Shown here piece after piece: positions 15,405 through 24,389 of a stretch of DNA of 64,000 nt. The stretch spans positions 1 through 64,000 of IMG/VR virus record IMGVR_UViG_3300012036_000220; one strand, 5' to 3'. The notes beneath the pieces were generated by a model, which was given only the letters and a program-made list of their open reading frames with translations, had not been told where the DNA came from and did no database searches. A program made the translations under genes and the position numbers. Each line of letters begins with the position of its first letter. Position 1 is the stretch's first letter. The DNA comes from a virus.

Positions 15405-16989
15405 TCTCTAATTTCTCCAATAACTCTTCATTTTCTTCTGTGAAGGTTTCTTCTTGTGTAACAGTTTCTTCTTCTTCAAAAAGACTATGAAAAAATGTTG
15501 TTGAGTTAATGGTCTTCTTACCAATTGCACCTCGTGTACCAGGAATATCCATCCAATATGCACGATGCTCTTCAACTAACGCTTCTGCCTTTTCTCTGTC
15601 GTCTGTAGCAAAAATATCTTCAACTATATCACGAAAAAATTCTCTCTTATAAGTTCGAAACTTCTTTCCGTGTAATTTCGAAGCAATTAGCATATGTGGA
15701 AATGTACCAGAATCACACATTCTATTAGCTTCCTGTACTGCATTGATATGAGACCAAACATTATGTCCCATTTGTATAGCATATGAAAAGCTGTCCCAAG
15801 AAGTTCTTCCTTCTTTACCTATTTTATTTAGGTCTCCCGGCTTATAGATACACACGTCTGATACCCCTAATCCATCTGTTATAGGAGAATCAACGAAGTC
15901 TCTAGTTATTAATACATTGCCGGCTGAATCTTTCTTATCAAAAATACCATCTTGTAAAACAGTATCACGAAATCCACGAGGATCAGTTGCATATTTTTTG
16001 TTATCAATACTTGGTAACATTCGATATGTCCATTTACCCATAGGTTCTGTTTCAGTCTGTAAATAAATTTGTCCATTAGCAGTAGCTAAGAAAGGACTTG
16101 CACAATCAAATGTTATTGTATAATTTTCATTATGATGTTTTCGAACTGCACGCTGTATATCTGTTAACAAACATGCCCATTCTAATTTTGAAGTACCCAA
16201 AAAGTGCATAAAATCATGAACACCCTTTTCTAAATATCCATCAAAACGAAGTGCAATCAAACGCTTTAACACAAGGTGGACATCACACATATTTTGTCCA
16301 CCCATTGACCATCCTTCAAAATGTTCATTTGGATATTTCTTTGGATCACAAAAATCACGCATCTGAAAATACCAATCGTCGGCTTCTTGAAATGTTTCAC
16401 CCTGCAGAACGTTTAGAAATTTACAATTACCATTTCTATTCTTAATAAAATAATCATTATTAATTCTAGTAGCGTCAACTGCTCCTTGATATGAATTAAT
16501 ACCTGTTGCCGCTGCACCTGCAGGTGAACGAGCTACCCAGGCCGGAATATCTAATATCATTCCGTAATCCATATATTTGTCCATCCAACTAAGAACATCT
16601 GTTCTTTTCTTCATTGCTTTAGGACAACTTGGATCCTTCCAATTGCCTTCCCACACTCCCTTACCAATCTGGAAACCACCACTGTCACCAAGTACCCAAG
16701 AATTTTCACGATCTCTATTTCGGATCATATCTTCTTTAGGTGAATCCTTATTAACATCTAATTCAGCATGTCCTGCTGAATAAAGTGACCATTTGTAATG
16801 AAATGCTCCTTCTTTTTTATTTAGGTAATTGAGACTTTCAACTCCGTTGTTAAAATTAGAAGGTATACGAGTCTTATCTACATATTCACCAAAGCGTTGT
16901 TTACCTACATAAGTGGCATAGAAACCACTTAATGCAGGAAGAAAAAACGCATAATCGTTTTGTGTTGAGGTTAAATCTCTGTTAATCAT
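15391..16989 (-). CDS. dpdA: TGT-fold guanine transglycosylase, DpdA-like
   Basis: A 532-residue member of the tRNA-guanine transglycosylase superfamily. DSGGFQ at residues 102-107 supplies the conserved Asp that contacts the base. ILDIPAW follows at 145-151, VLQG (194-197) matches the IVQGG loop, GWSMGG (226-231) matches GYAIGG, and FDCASPF (294-300) holds the Asp nucleophile (D295) of FDCVMP in tRNA enzymes. I find no CxCxxC zinc site, and the C-terminal 230 residues do not resemble tRNA-TGT. In a phage with FolE, QueD and QueE the DNA-acting DpdA family is the best fit. It overlaps the clamp gene stop by four bases. Confidence 0.75.
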   Translation of the reverse strand: MINRDLTSTQNDYAFFLPALSGFYATYVGKQRFGEYVDKTRIPSNFNNGVESLNYLNKKEGAFHYKWSLYSAGHAELDVNKDSPKEDMIRNRDRENSWVLGDSGGFQIGKGVWEGNWKDPSCPKAMKKRTDVLSWMDKYMDYGMILDIPAWVARSPAGAAATGINSYQGAVDATRINNDYFIKNRNGNCKFLNVLQGETFQEADDWYFQMRDFCDPKKYPNEHFEGWSMGGQNMCDVHLVLKRLIALRFDGYLEKGVHDFMHFLGTSKLEWACLLTDIQRAVRKHHNENYTITFDCASPFLATANGQIYLQTETEPMGKWTYRMLPSIDNKKYATDPRGFRDTVLQDGIFDKKDSAGNVLITRDFVDSPITDGLGVSDVCIYKPGDLNKIGKEGRTSWDSFSYAIQMGHNVWSHINAVQEANRMCDSGTFPHMLIASKLHGKKFRTYKREFFRDIVEDIFATDDREKAEALVEEHRAYWMDIPGTRGAIGKKTINSTTFFHSLFEEEETVTQEETFTEENEELLEKLENDLD

Positions 16990-17717
16990 TTAGCCTGCGC
17001 TGGAAGAATATAATCGTATGTAGCTAATCCGCTATCAACAGATATCTTCATTGCGCCCTGATCTGATAATCTCATAGTTATCTTACCATCTAAGCTAAGT
17101 ATAGCAAGGGTTTGAGCAACAGGCCAAGACCATGTGTGCTTTAATTCACCTGTTATATTACTTTGAAAAATAAATTTTCCTGCATGTGATGATTCATCAC
17201 CAAATGTCATTACTAATGCACCGTCTTCGGTTTTAACATTAACTATTAATTCATCTGGATTTCCAGCAGCCTGTAACTTCATTCTTCTTATAGAATCAAT
17301 AGCGGGTTCAAGTTCAACGTTCCATGTTGCTCCCTTAAACTTCACATTCTTTAATTTTTCTTCAATGTGAGCTTGATTCATAAATCTATAATCATTTTCA
17401 AAATCACCATTTGAATTCTCAAAATGAATATGTGTATTGATAGTTTCTCCCTTTCGAACATCAGTCTTAATTTCAAGAACACTATCTTTTTCGTATTCTG
17501 GATTTTTTAGATGAAAAGCCAGAAGTCCTAAGTTTGGCATGCCAAACGTACCAATAAATTCATCAACCTTATTTTTAGTTGCAGCCATTAGTATAACTGT
17601 TCTATCTTCAGACATAGTTTCAATTTTAGTCTTGTCTTCTTCGTTTGTCACCTTAACTAGGGATAAGAACCCCAATGAATGTGTATGCGCTATAATATCT
17701 TTAAGTATATCTTTCAT
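16986..17717 (-). CDS. 45: sliding clamp (T4 gp45-like)
   Basis: About 243 residues, close to the 228 of T4 gp45, which forms the trimeric clamp that tethers the polymerase and activates late transcription. The pattern of beta-alpha-beta repeats and the C-terminal segment YDYILPAQAK fit. It lies directly downstream of DNA polymerase. The ATG at 17717 with GGAG seven bases upstream is preferred to an upstream in-frame start. A sigma-70-like promoter (17740-17768) precedes it. The stop overlaps the DpdA-like start. Confidence 0.75.
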   Translation of the reverse strand: MKDILKDIIAHTHSLGFLSLVKVTNEEDKTKIETMSEDRTVILMAATKNKVDEFIGTFGMPNLGLLAFHLKNPEYEKDSVLEIKTDVRKGETINTHIHFENSNGDFENDYRFMNQAHIEEKLKNVKFKGATWNVELEPAIDSIRRMKLQAAGNPDELIVNVKTEDGALVMTFGDESSHAGKFIFQSNITGELKHTWSWPVAQTLAILSLDGKITMRLSDQGAMKISVDSGLATYDYILPAQAK

Positions 17718-17739
17718 ATTATTCTCCGTATGATTTATT

Positions 17740-17768
17740 ATATTACTATGAATTTTTCGTATTGTCAA
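17740..17768 (-). promoter_or_regulatory. sigma-70-like promoter for the clamp and dpdA-like genes
   Basis: Minus strand TTGACA, 17 bases, TAATAT, in the short gap between the polymerase stop and the clamp start. Confidence 0.7.
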
Positions 17769-17785
17769 GAAAAATCATCTTTTGA

Positions 17786-20452
17786 TTAATCTCCAAAATC
17801 AAATAAACTTCCAAATGTTGTGTCTTGTTTTGTAGATTCGATGTCATAATTCAAGACACCTATTAAGTTATCAATTTTATTATCAATGATAGTATTTTCC
17901 ATTGCTCTGTCATCAAAAGGTAAATCCTTAAACCATTGCGGTAAGCGTAGTTCGTCTGTTGGAAATGCAACACTTGTAAATCCTAATGGATTTGGCCTTA
18001 GTTTACAAACGATAACTTTCATTCCATCAACTATGTCTTGGCTGTAACGATCACTATTCATTCTTTTTAAAGTATTCCAATTAAGTGATGCACGAACGTG
18101 TCCTGGCATATTTGCCTTTCCTTTTTCTTCTTCTAAATCTCGAAATTTACTTAGGTTGTTAACACGTTTGGGAGTTCCTTTTTCCCAACCAGGCCGTTCC
18201 TTAAATAGACTACGAAAATCTTCAATCTTTTTTAAAATTTCGTTTTCGTCTTTTGTTGTTAAAACCATAAGTAGAATATCCTTAAGGAAGTCTTGCATAA
18301 AAACCGGAGTATCTGATCGCCGCAAATCTAATCCCATTGCTTTAACCTTACCAATTTGACCGTCTATATCTTTTCTGTTACCGTCGTCGTCAATTACTAG
18401 GGCAGCATATCTTTTCTTAGTAATATACAATCCACTCTGTGCAACAATTTCTCTACCTGCTGCAATAACACCTGAGCGAGATTTAGGACAATGATATGCA
18501 TCAGCCATAAATCTAGTAAATGATTTATTTGTTTCTTCTGCTACTTGATCATATAACTGAATTATACGTTCCTTTTCCCAAGGAATAGTACCATTGTCTA
18601 TTTCGTCTTTTAGTATAGGATAAGCACTAAAATAAACAGAATCGGTATCACCGTATATAACAGCCTTACCAACGTGGTCATATTCTCCTGTTATTACTTC
18701 GTTTGCCTTTGCACTCATATGTTGAACAATTCCTCTACCAGTAAGTGTAGTTGATTGACCAATTCTTTTATCAAAGAACCTACAACCTGGATTTAAGATA
18801 GCACCATATAAGCTATTCAAATTAATCTTCTTAACAAGCTGACGCTTGTCCCAAAAGGCTATTTCGGTTTTATTGTTGGCATCAATTGCCTTTTTTAATT
18901 TTGCTTGTAATTCTTTACGTTCTGAATACCAACGTTTTAGAAGTCCAGGAATGACAGCTTCGAATTCATTTGTAAAAATAGTACCATTAGCACTAATCAT
19001 CCAAGGATTGTTACTATTGAATATAAGTTCGTAGGTTTCTGCACCGCTAAGTACATCAACATCTCCGTTCTCCCAATCGATGGTAATATCTTTACCTCTA
19101 TTTTTTTCTATCATATGTTTGTATTCAATAGAACTAAACAATCCTTCCCATGCTCCTGCAAAAGACTTCTTCTCAAAAGTCATCTTTTCTTTTATATAAG
19201 CATCGGTATCGGTTGGTCGTAATTGGCCAACTACTGCTTCCGGAGCCATATTCAATGCACGAATAACAGATGGATATAGTGAATTTAAATCCATTGATGC
19301 TAACCACATATGCAAGCCTTTCTTTGGATAAGCAACATATGCTCCGGCTGCACTTGAATTCTCTCGGTCAACAACTGGACGATTAGGAACTACCATTCCT
19401 CTATCATGTGCTTCGTTTATGATAGCCTGTTCGGTAACTGCAACTGCTCCCATAGTAGTTTGCAATAAAACAGTATTAGAATGAGCTAGTTCGTTTGACA
19501 AATCAATAAAGCGAAGTTTACGATCAAGTTTATCAAGCAACGAAGTATCTTGTCTGTTATATTCAATAAACTTTTTAAAGTCATTATTATATAATTGATC
19601 AAGTGTTCCTTCGTATACTGTTTTGTTTTCACCTATTTCAATTTCACCAATAGCATCCAACCGATAAGAATGTCTTTCTTCATAATTATATTTACGATAC
19701 AATTCTAAACTATCGAGATGAACTCTGCCAATTAAATCAAATGTTACTGCTTCTTTACCGTATTTTTCATAGAGTCGTTTCTTTGGAAGTTGATCCCATA
19801 AACAAAATCTTCTAGTATCATTCTTACTTAATACTCTTGCAACACGGTTAACTGTATACGGAATATCATATCCTTCACTATTCCAACCAGTTAACATATC
19901 GGCATCTTCTATTAGATCAAGAAATGCAGATAACATTTCACCTTCGTCACTGTAGAGATAGGTATTAGGAAAATCTTTAACTTGCTCTTCTGCATCTTTC
20001 ATACTAAGCCCCTTTGGAGGCATAGCAAGGGTGACTAGTGTATCCATCCATTGTAAACAAACACTAATAGCAGTGATTGGCATAAATGGATCACTTGGCT
20101 GAGCAAATCCTTTTTCTGGATCAAAGTCAGTCTCAATATCAAAAAATGCAATATTAAGTTCTGGTGCATCTGCAGTGAGGTAATTCTCACTTAAACATTG
20201 AAAAATAGGATTAATGTCGCTTTCAAATAAAGTTTTGCTTTTATTGATCGCTACTTCTTTTCTAAATTCCTTTGTATTTTTACAAACTATTCTTGTTACT
20301 GGATCACCGTAAACACTTCGTTGTTTACCAGCTGGATCCTTATAATAGAATGTATATTTAATAGGATATTCTTTAAATATCCTCTTGCCTTCTTTACGTT
20401 CAACGACACGAATAATATCCGCATCTCTATCAAACATTGCATCAATGTACAT
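17786..20452 (-). CDS. 43: family B DNA polymerase (T4 gp43-like)
   Basis: An 888-residue replicative polymerase (T4 gp43 has 898). The 3'-5' exonuclease shows FFDIETDF (about 103-110) and the later YNRQDTSLLDKL. Polymerase motif A is SMDLNSLYPSVIR, motif B INLNSLYGAI and motif C YGDTDSVY. The C-terminal GSLFDFGD tail resembles the clamp-binding end of gp43. AAGGAG precedes the ATG. It is probably transcribed from the promoter at 21011-21039 together with the two small genes upstream. Confidence 0.95.
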   Translation of the reverse strand: MYIDAMFDRDADIIRVVERKEGKRIFKEYPIKYTFYYKDPAGKQRSVYGDPVTRIVCKNTKEFRKEVAINKSKTLFESDINPIFQCLSENYLTADAPELNIAFFDIETDFDPEKGFAQPSDPFMPITAISVCLQWMDTLVTLAMPPKGLSMKDAEEQVKDFPNTYLYSDEGEMLSAFLDLIEDADMLTGWNSEGYDIPYTVNRVARVLSKNDTRRFCLWDQLPKKRLYEKYGKEAVTFDLIGRVHLDSLELYRKYNYEERHSYRLDAIGEIEIGENKTVYEGTLDQLYNNDFKKFIEYNRQDTSLLDKLDRKLRFIDLSNELAHSNTVLLQTTMGAVAVTEQAIINEAHDRGMVVPNRPVVDRENSSAAGAYVAYPKKGLHMWLASMDLNSLYPSVIRALNMAPEAVVGQLRPTDTDAYIKEKMTFEKKSFAGAWEGLFSSIEYKHMIEKNRGKDITIDWENGDVDVLSGAETYELIFNSNNPWMISANGTIFTNEFEAVIPGLLKRWYSERKELQAKLKKAIDANNKTEIAFWDKRQLVKKINLNSLYGAILNPGCRFFDKRIGQSTTLTGRGIVQHMSAKANEVITGEYDHVGKAVIYGDTDSVYFSAYPILKDEIDNGTIPWEKERIIQLYDQVAEETNKSFTRFMADAYHCPKSRSGVIAAGREIVAQSGLYITKKRYAALVIDDDGNRKDIDGQIGKVKAMGLDLRRSDTPVFMQDFLKDILLMVLTTKDENEILKKIEDFRSLFKERPGWEKGTPKRVNNLSKFRDLEEEKGKANMPGHVRASLNWNTLKRMNSDRYSQDIVDGMKVIVCKLRPNPLGFTSVAFPTDELRLPQWFKDLPFDDRAMENTIIDNKIDNLIGVLNYDIESTKQDTTFGSLFDFGD

Positions 20453-20462
20453 ATATTTCTCC

Positions 20463-20741
20463 TTAACTGTTAGATGGGGTAGTCATAAAATATTTTGTTA
20501 TTTCAATATCCTTTATGACTATTAGATCTTTTGGATATTTCATTGAAATAGATCTCCAACTTTGATATTCTGTTGAAGCAGGTTTAACAGAAATCATTTT
20601 AGGATTAATACTTTCAACAGAACATATACGAAGATCTCTAGTACCATAAGGTGCTGCAACAAAATCACCTACCTTGATAATTTTACCTAATTTGTCTTTG
20701 TGTTCTATAACTGGTTTAACGGTTTTACTGGTCTTTGCCAA
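20463..20741 (-). CDS. small conserved phage protein
   Basis: A 92-residue basic protein. Residues 15-60 look like a small beta barrel: KLGKIIKVGDFVAAPYGT, then LRICSVESINPKMISVK. That resembles a KOW/SH3-type nucleic-acid or protein contact domain. It overlaps the DsbA-like gene by 17 bases and ends ten bases before polymerase. Confidence 0.65.
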   Translation of the reverse strand: MAKTSKTVKPVIEHKDKLGKIIKVGDFVAAPYGTRDLRICSVESINPKMISVKPASTEYQSWRSISMKYPKDLIVIKDIEITKYFMTTPSNS

Positions 20742-20985
20742 CGGTTACTACAATCGTTTCTAAATCTTCAAACTCATCATGATGCTTATCCCAATCACGC
20801 TTGTGCGCAATCTTTATAGCCTTCTTTATGAGTGATGGTTTAACTTCTAGTTCTTCTGCTACTGCTTTAATTGTTTCACTTAGACCTTCGGTTAGGTCTT
20901 CGATTTCTTGGAGCACAGTGACTCCTTCATTAACTAAGCGCTCTAGCTTAGCCTTTTCTTCTGTACCATAAGTACGACTTGACAT
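20725..20985 (-). CDS. DsbA-like dsDNA-binding protein
   Basis: An 86-residue acidic helical protein. The stretch DLTEGLSETIKAVAEELEVK followed by PSLIKKAIKIAHK and a terminal FEDLETIVVTVGK has the layout of T4 DsbA (89 residues), which binds double-stranded DNA near late promoters. Identity is low by eye, so the call is tentative. AGGAGG precedes the ATG and a strong early-type promoter lies just upstream. Confidence 0.5.
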   Translation of the reverse strand: MSSRTYGTEEKAKLERLVNEGVTVLQEIEDLTEGLSETIKAVAEELEVKPSLIKKAIKIAHKRDWDKHHDEFEDLETIVVTVGKDQ

Positions 20986-21010
20986 TTAATACCTCCTAGT
21001 AATATAATTA

Positions 21011-21039
21011 AATATACTAGAGATATCATCATTTGTCAA
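21011..21039 (-). promoter_or_regulatory. sigma-70-like promoter for the DsbA-like/polymerase operon
   Basis: Minus strand TTGACA, 17 bases, TATATT, about 25 bases upstream of the ATG at 20985. Confidence 0.8.
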
Positions 21040-21042
21040 TCA

Positions 21043-21873
21043 TTATTTTTTATTAGAAGTTTCCATTGGAATCTTACCACGAGCAGCTTTTTTATTGGCA
21101 GTTTTCTTTTTATCTGCCATAGAGCTGGTAGGCTTATGAAATGTATTTCTGTTCTTAACACGATCCTTATCAGGATCCCCTGTTAATCCCTTTCCTTTAA
21201 GATACGATTTGTTCATTGTATCTTTTTTAGCTTCGTCGATTGAATTCATAGAATTCAATCTTTCTTCTAAAGATCCCTTGTATTCATCGCCGCCTGCTTC
21301 GAATGCCTTACGAACTCTTTCCTTAGCTTCCATTCTAGCATTAGTTTCAAGATTTTCATATTCTAAATGATGATAAACAGAATCAAGGAATTCAGCAGAC
21401 TTGGTTATCTTAGCTTGTACCCAACTTTCTAAATCAGTATGCGGATCCATTGCTTTCATCATCTCGTGTAGCTTAATTGCATATTTTGCTATCTTATATA
21501 ATTCCGAACGAGCCATCTGTACTTCGTGATCTTTTTCAGCATTGTGAGCCATATCACCAAGGCCTTCTTTAACATTAGATGATTCTAATTTGCTGCTATT
21601 CTTTCTCATGTAATCATATGCAGCATCTTTACTTGGTAATGTTTTCACCGTCTTCCCCTTAGAATTAACAACGCGCCAGCGGTATTTCCCCATTCTGACA
21701 ACATTTGGTTTTTTACTTTTTACAGAAACAGGACTTTTCTTCTTTTCATCTTTTCCTAAGAACGCATCAACTGCTTTTTCGGCACGATCCGTCCCAAGAC
21801 CACCGCCGGCTTTTGCCGCCTTGTAGCCAGTACCTACTGTCCAGTCGCTCATTTTTTCTGTAACATATCTCAT
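21043..21873 (-). CDS. conserved phage protein, probable late/virion-associated
   Basis: A 276-residue, Lys-rich protein. Residues 60-95 (MGKYRWRVVNSKGKTVKTLP) look like a short beta hairpin. Residues 115-175 form a helical domain (ARSELYKIAKYAIKLHEMMK) I recall from marine phage proteins, often near head or core genes. The C-terminus is basic and disordered. The ATG at 21873 is four bases from a late box, so its mRNA would be leaderless. Confidence 0.6.
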   Translation of the reverse strand: MRYVTEKMSDWTVGTGYKAAKAGGGLGTDRAEKAVDAFLGKDEKKKSPVSVKSKKPNVVRMGKYRWRVVNSKGKTVKTLPSKDAAYDYMRKNSSKLESSNVKEGLGDMAHNAEKDHEVQMARSELYKIAKYAIKLHEMMKAMDPHTDLESWVQAKITKSAEFLDSVYHHLEYENLETNARMEAKERVRKAFEAGGDEYKGSLEERLNSMNSIDEAKKDTMNKSYLKGKGLTGDPDKDRVKNRNTFHKPTSSMADKKKTANKKAARGKIPMETSNKK

Positions 21874-21877
21874 AACG

Positions 21878-21885
21878 TATTTATC
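21878..21885 (-). promoter_or_regulatory. late-type box giving a leaderless mRNA
   Basis: Minus-strand GATAAATA, four bases, ATG. With the T4 late geometry transcription would start at or within one base of the start codon. Confidence 0.6.
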
Positions 21886-22066
21886 GTTTAACTACAGCAC
21901 CACCCATTAGATTGTCTTTGCTATCTAATGCGTTTTTTGCAGTTCTATTTTTATTCTTTTTTTGATTAGTATTTTTCTTTGATTTAGGATTGGCAACAAC
22001 TGCAATTGCTCCTGCGCTTGATCCCCCAGCGCTGGCTGTTTCTATCATTATTTCATATATTTTCAT
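21881..22066 (-). CDS. small basic phage protein
   Basis: A 61-residue protein, MKIYEIMIETASAGGSSAGA followed by a Lys/Asn-rich tail ending GGAVVKR. This N-terminus plus basic tail is common in marine phage small proteins of unknown role. It overlaps the next gene upstream by four bases. Confidence 0.55.
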   Translation of the reverse strand: MKIYEIMIETASAGGSSAGAIAVVANPKSKKNTNQKKNKNRTAKNALDSKDNLMGGAVVKR

Positions 22067-22530
22067 GTTATTTCCTTGTATAATGGTCCGCTTATGTAAT
22101 TTGAACTACGTTCTGCTGTCGCACCTTGTATCATTTTATCTTTTATCTCAGGTGTAAGATGTCTTGCTCTCATACCATTACTTAGCAAAAGATGAACTTC
22201 GATTAGATCATTGCCTTCCAATTTCATTATTGCTTTCATTCTGTTTCGACCTTCGTGACCTATTATCTTTAATGGTTGATCAAAATTACCTTCTTCCCAT
22301 TCTTGAGGAATATTGATCAAGAGAAAAGGGGCGCCAATTGCCCCTCCTTGTCTTATATGATTTATGATCTTGTCTTCTGGTTCTTTATCTAACGGAGCTG
22401 CTAGTTTTAAGAAAGTGCTAGGACGCATAAGAACTTTCATCCCTTTATAATCAACTTCTTGATTATCTGGAACTGCTCCTATACCTCTAACATTATCAAT
22501 CTTAACTTCTAGTATTTCTTTAAATCTCAT
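22063..22530 (-). CDS. conserved phage protein, ParB-like motif
   Basis: A 155-residue protein. PFLLINIPQEW followed by IIGHEGRNRMKAIMKLEGND recalls the ParB/Srx-type fold, in which a G-H-x-G-R-R motif binds nucleotide or phosphate. The rest is not recognisable. A GC-rich 6-bp stem with a TTTTC tail lies within it near 22313-22331. Function unknown. Confidence 0.6.
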   Translation of the reverse strand: MRFKEILEVKIDNVRGIGAVPDNQEVDYKGMKVLMRPSTFLKLAAPLDKEPEDKIINHIRQGGAIGAPFLLINIPQEWEEGNFDQPLKIIGHEGRNRMKAIMKLEGNDLIEVHLLLSNGMRARHLTPEIKDKMIQGATAERSSNYISGPLYKEIT

Positions 22531-22534
22531 TAGG

Positions 22535-23098
22535 TTACCACTTCTTGCAACTCCAATATCTTGCTTTTGTGCGAGGTCCTGGATTGTCGCAATTATGTCT
22601 TGCTCTAAAACTTTTCCTGCGTTTAGGATTGCTTTTCTTTATTCGCATATTAGGATCACCAAAGTTAACCTTTTTTACATTACCTGTACTAGGATCCTTT
22701 ACATATACTTTGAATTTTTTAACATCACCCTGCATAGGTTTACCAAGTGTTACTGATCGACCTTGATATTCTGCTTCGTCTAATTGTTCGTCTTCGTTAA
22801 ACCAAAGTTCACCGTATGCTTCATAGAATTCATCTCCGTTGTATGTTTCTTCTGCATCTTCGATTTCTGCCTTAGCAAGTCTGTCATAATAATCAGGAAA
22901 TTCAGCGAGATGATCTCGAGCAATTTCCGCAGCAAGAATTTTATCTTTTGTGTGTTCTATCTCAATCCTAATACCTTTGCCTAATTGAGATAGTATTACA
23001 TCACGATCAACACCATGCTTTTCTGCAATTTCATTTACACTAGGAGTCTTAACTCCAAGTTGATCTTCTTCATTATTAAACAGTTCTCTAAGTTTCAT
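22535..23098 (-). CDS. DUF5661-like phage protein
   Basis: A 187-residue protein. Residues 15-75 (TPSVNEIAEKHGVDRDVILS, then GIRIEIEHTKDKILAAEIAR and HLAEFPDYYDRL) match the DUF5661 pattern. The C-terminal 55 residues (NFGDPNMRIKKSNPKRRKSF, then CDNPGPRTKARYWSCKKW) are a small Cys-containing basic domain widespread in marine phage and probably a separate module. It overlaps the next gene by four bases. Function unknown; a virion or maturation role is suggested by similar contexts. Confidence 0.65.
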   Translation of the reverse strand: MKLRELFNNEEDQLGVKTPSVNEIAEKHGVDRDVILSQLGKGIRIEIEHTKDKILAAEIARDHLAEFPDYYDRLAKAEIEDAEETYNGDEFYEAYGELWFNEDEQLDEAEYQGRSVTLGKPMQGDVKKFKVYVKDPSTGNVKKVNFGDPNMRIKKSNPKRRKSFRARHNCDNPGPRTKARYWSCKKW

Positions 23099-23316
23099 TT
23101 ACGTCTTCCTCTAAATCCACTGGTACCTTGCATAGCAGGAAGACTAAACCAAAGATCAAACCATTCTTGAGAACCGGGTTTTATTCCTAATTCTCGTTCT
23201 TTTTGTTTAAGAGCCGTTGCAGTATAACTCATATTTTCAATCACTTCTGATTGATTCATTGGTGCTCGAGGATTATTAACTCCGGCTAGTCTTTTAATTG
23301 CATCAAGATCATCCAT
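23095..23316 (-). CDS. small phage protein, function unknown
   Basis: A 73-residue protein (MDDLDAIKRLAGVNNPRAPM) with a helical middle and a C-terminal GTSGFRGRRK. It ends inside the DUF5661-like gene start (ATGA) and starts right after the nucleotidyltransferase stop. Confidence 0.6.
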   Translation of the reverse strand: MDDLDAIKRLAGVNNPRAPMNQSEVIENMSYTATALKQKERELGIKPGSQEWFDLWFSLPAMQGTSGFRGRRK

Positions 23317-24054
23317 TTATTTCTTCTTATAGTTCTTAATTAACTCTTGCACAAATCGAGGAGAAAGGTTAAACTCATTTGCAGCTATTTGAATGCCATC
23401 CTTTAATGCAGCTTTGATAACTTTCTCTTTTGTATGTGGCGGCAGGGCTACATTCATAGCAACATTCTTAAAATTAATTTCGTTAATGCCCATACCTTCA
23501 CGAACCGCATCGTATAATTCCTCTGCTAATGCAGGAGCACCAGATTTAAAATAAGTAAAATTACCATTTTTGGCAGCAGTTCGCATTTTGCTGGCACTCA
23601 TTCCAGCGGTACCCTTTGTATTAGGATCTCTATCTCCTGCACTGATTACTTGTATAGATTCAAACTCAAATGGAATCACACCCTTCTTGTCTGATTTTCC
23701 ATTATAAGAATCAAATAATTTTTGAAATTGTTCAATCCGATCGGAGCCTGCAACATAGATAATTTTAGTATAACCTTGTTCTTGCAATCTCTGAAGCATC
23801 TGTACAGGATTTTTTACATCTGAGTTACCCACAGTAATTTCAGGAAAAAATTGTTCTACAAATTTTATTTTGGTATTAAAATCTAAAGGATTATTATCTA
23901 ATTCCTGTGTTTGACTTAAGAAAAGAAAATGATCTCCTTTTATAGATTTAATGGTCTCAACTAATTTAGCATGACCGATTGTAGGAGGATTCATACGACC
24001 GAAGGCAACTACTGCTGTTTTACCTTTTGGTTCAACTAGCTCACTTAAAATCAT
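23317..24054 (-). CDS. nucleotidyltransferase (NMNAT/cytidylyltransferase-like)
   Basis: A 245-residue protein with the HIGH-superfamily signature near its start (FGRMNPPTIGHAKLV, residues 19-32, TIGH in place of HxGH) and a C-terminal GMSASKMR in place of ISSTxxR. Such enzymes attach a nucleotide to a small phosphate. NMN adenylyltransferase or glycerol/choline-phosphate cytidylyltransferase are the closest types. The C-terminal 50 residues form a separate helical tail. An ATP-binding protein at 36734 resembles the kinase half of NadR, so NAD salvage is possible. Substrate cannot be read. Confidence 0.75.
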   Translation of the reverse strand: MILSELVEPKGKTAVVAFGRMNPPTIGHAKLVETIKSIKGDHFLFLSQTQELDNNPLDFNTKIKFVEQFFPEITVGNSDVKNPVQMLQRLQEQGYTKIIYVAGSDRIEQFQKLFDSYNGKSDKKGVIPFEFESIQVISAGDRDPNTKGTAGMSASKMRTAAKNGNFTYFKSGAPALAEELYDAVREGMGINEINFKNVAMNVALPPHTKEKVIKAALKDGIQIAANEFNLSPRFVQELIKNYKKK

Positions 24055-24389
24055 TAGTATTCTCCGTTTCTGATTTCGTCTTCTTCTTCTGCAACTATCA
24101 TCTCTATTATACTATTTTTATCATCGTCTGTAAATATATCTTTTGGTGCACGATTGATTTTATATTTTTTCATATACATAGGAATAGCACGATCAATTAA
24201 TGTTGAAAGATCACTTTTGTCTATTTTCTTTTTCTTTTTATAGATGTCAGACATTTTAGCCATCGTTGGATAATAATATCGACGATAAAAACTAGGATCG
24301 TTTCTCATATAGACAACAAGGTCATCTCGGACATCAAAATCCATACCTTTGTCGTCATCTTTAACAAATCCCATTTCGACTAATTTCAT
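24054..24389 (-). CDS. conserved marine phage protein
   Basis: A 111-residue protein with DLVVYMRNDPSFYRRYYYPT and a second helical segment (LIDRAIPMYMKKYKINRAP). I recall the F-Y-R-x-x-Y-Y-P motif in many marine phage proteins without a known role. One-base and four-base overlaps on both sides. Confidence 0.65.
   Translation of the reverse strand: MKLVEMGFVKDDDKGMDFDVRDDLVVYMRNDPSFYRRYYYPTMAKMSDIYKKKKKIDKSDLSTLIDRAIPMYMKKYKINRAPKDIFTDDDKNSIIEMIVAEEEDEIRNGEY

Noticed and set aside
15391-16989. Reading the TGT-fold protein as tRNA queuosine synthesis
   Set aside because: The zinc-binding CxCxxC motif of tRNA-TGT is missing and no QueC/QueF is in the window; DNA-acting DpdA fits better, though not proven.
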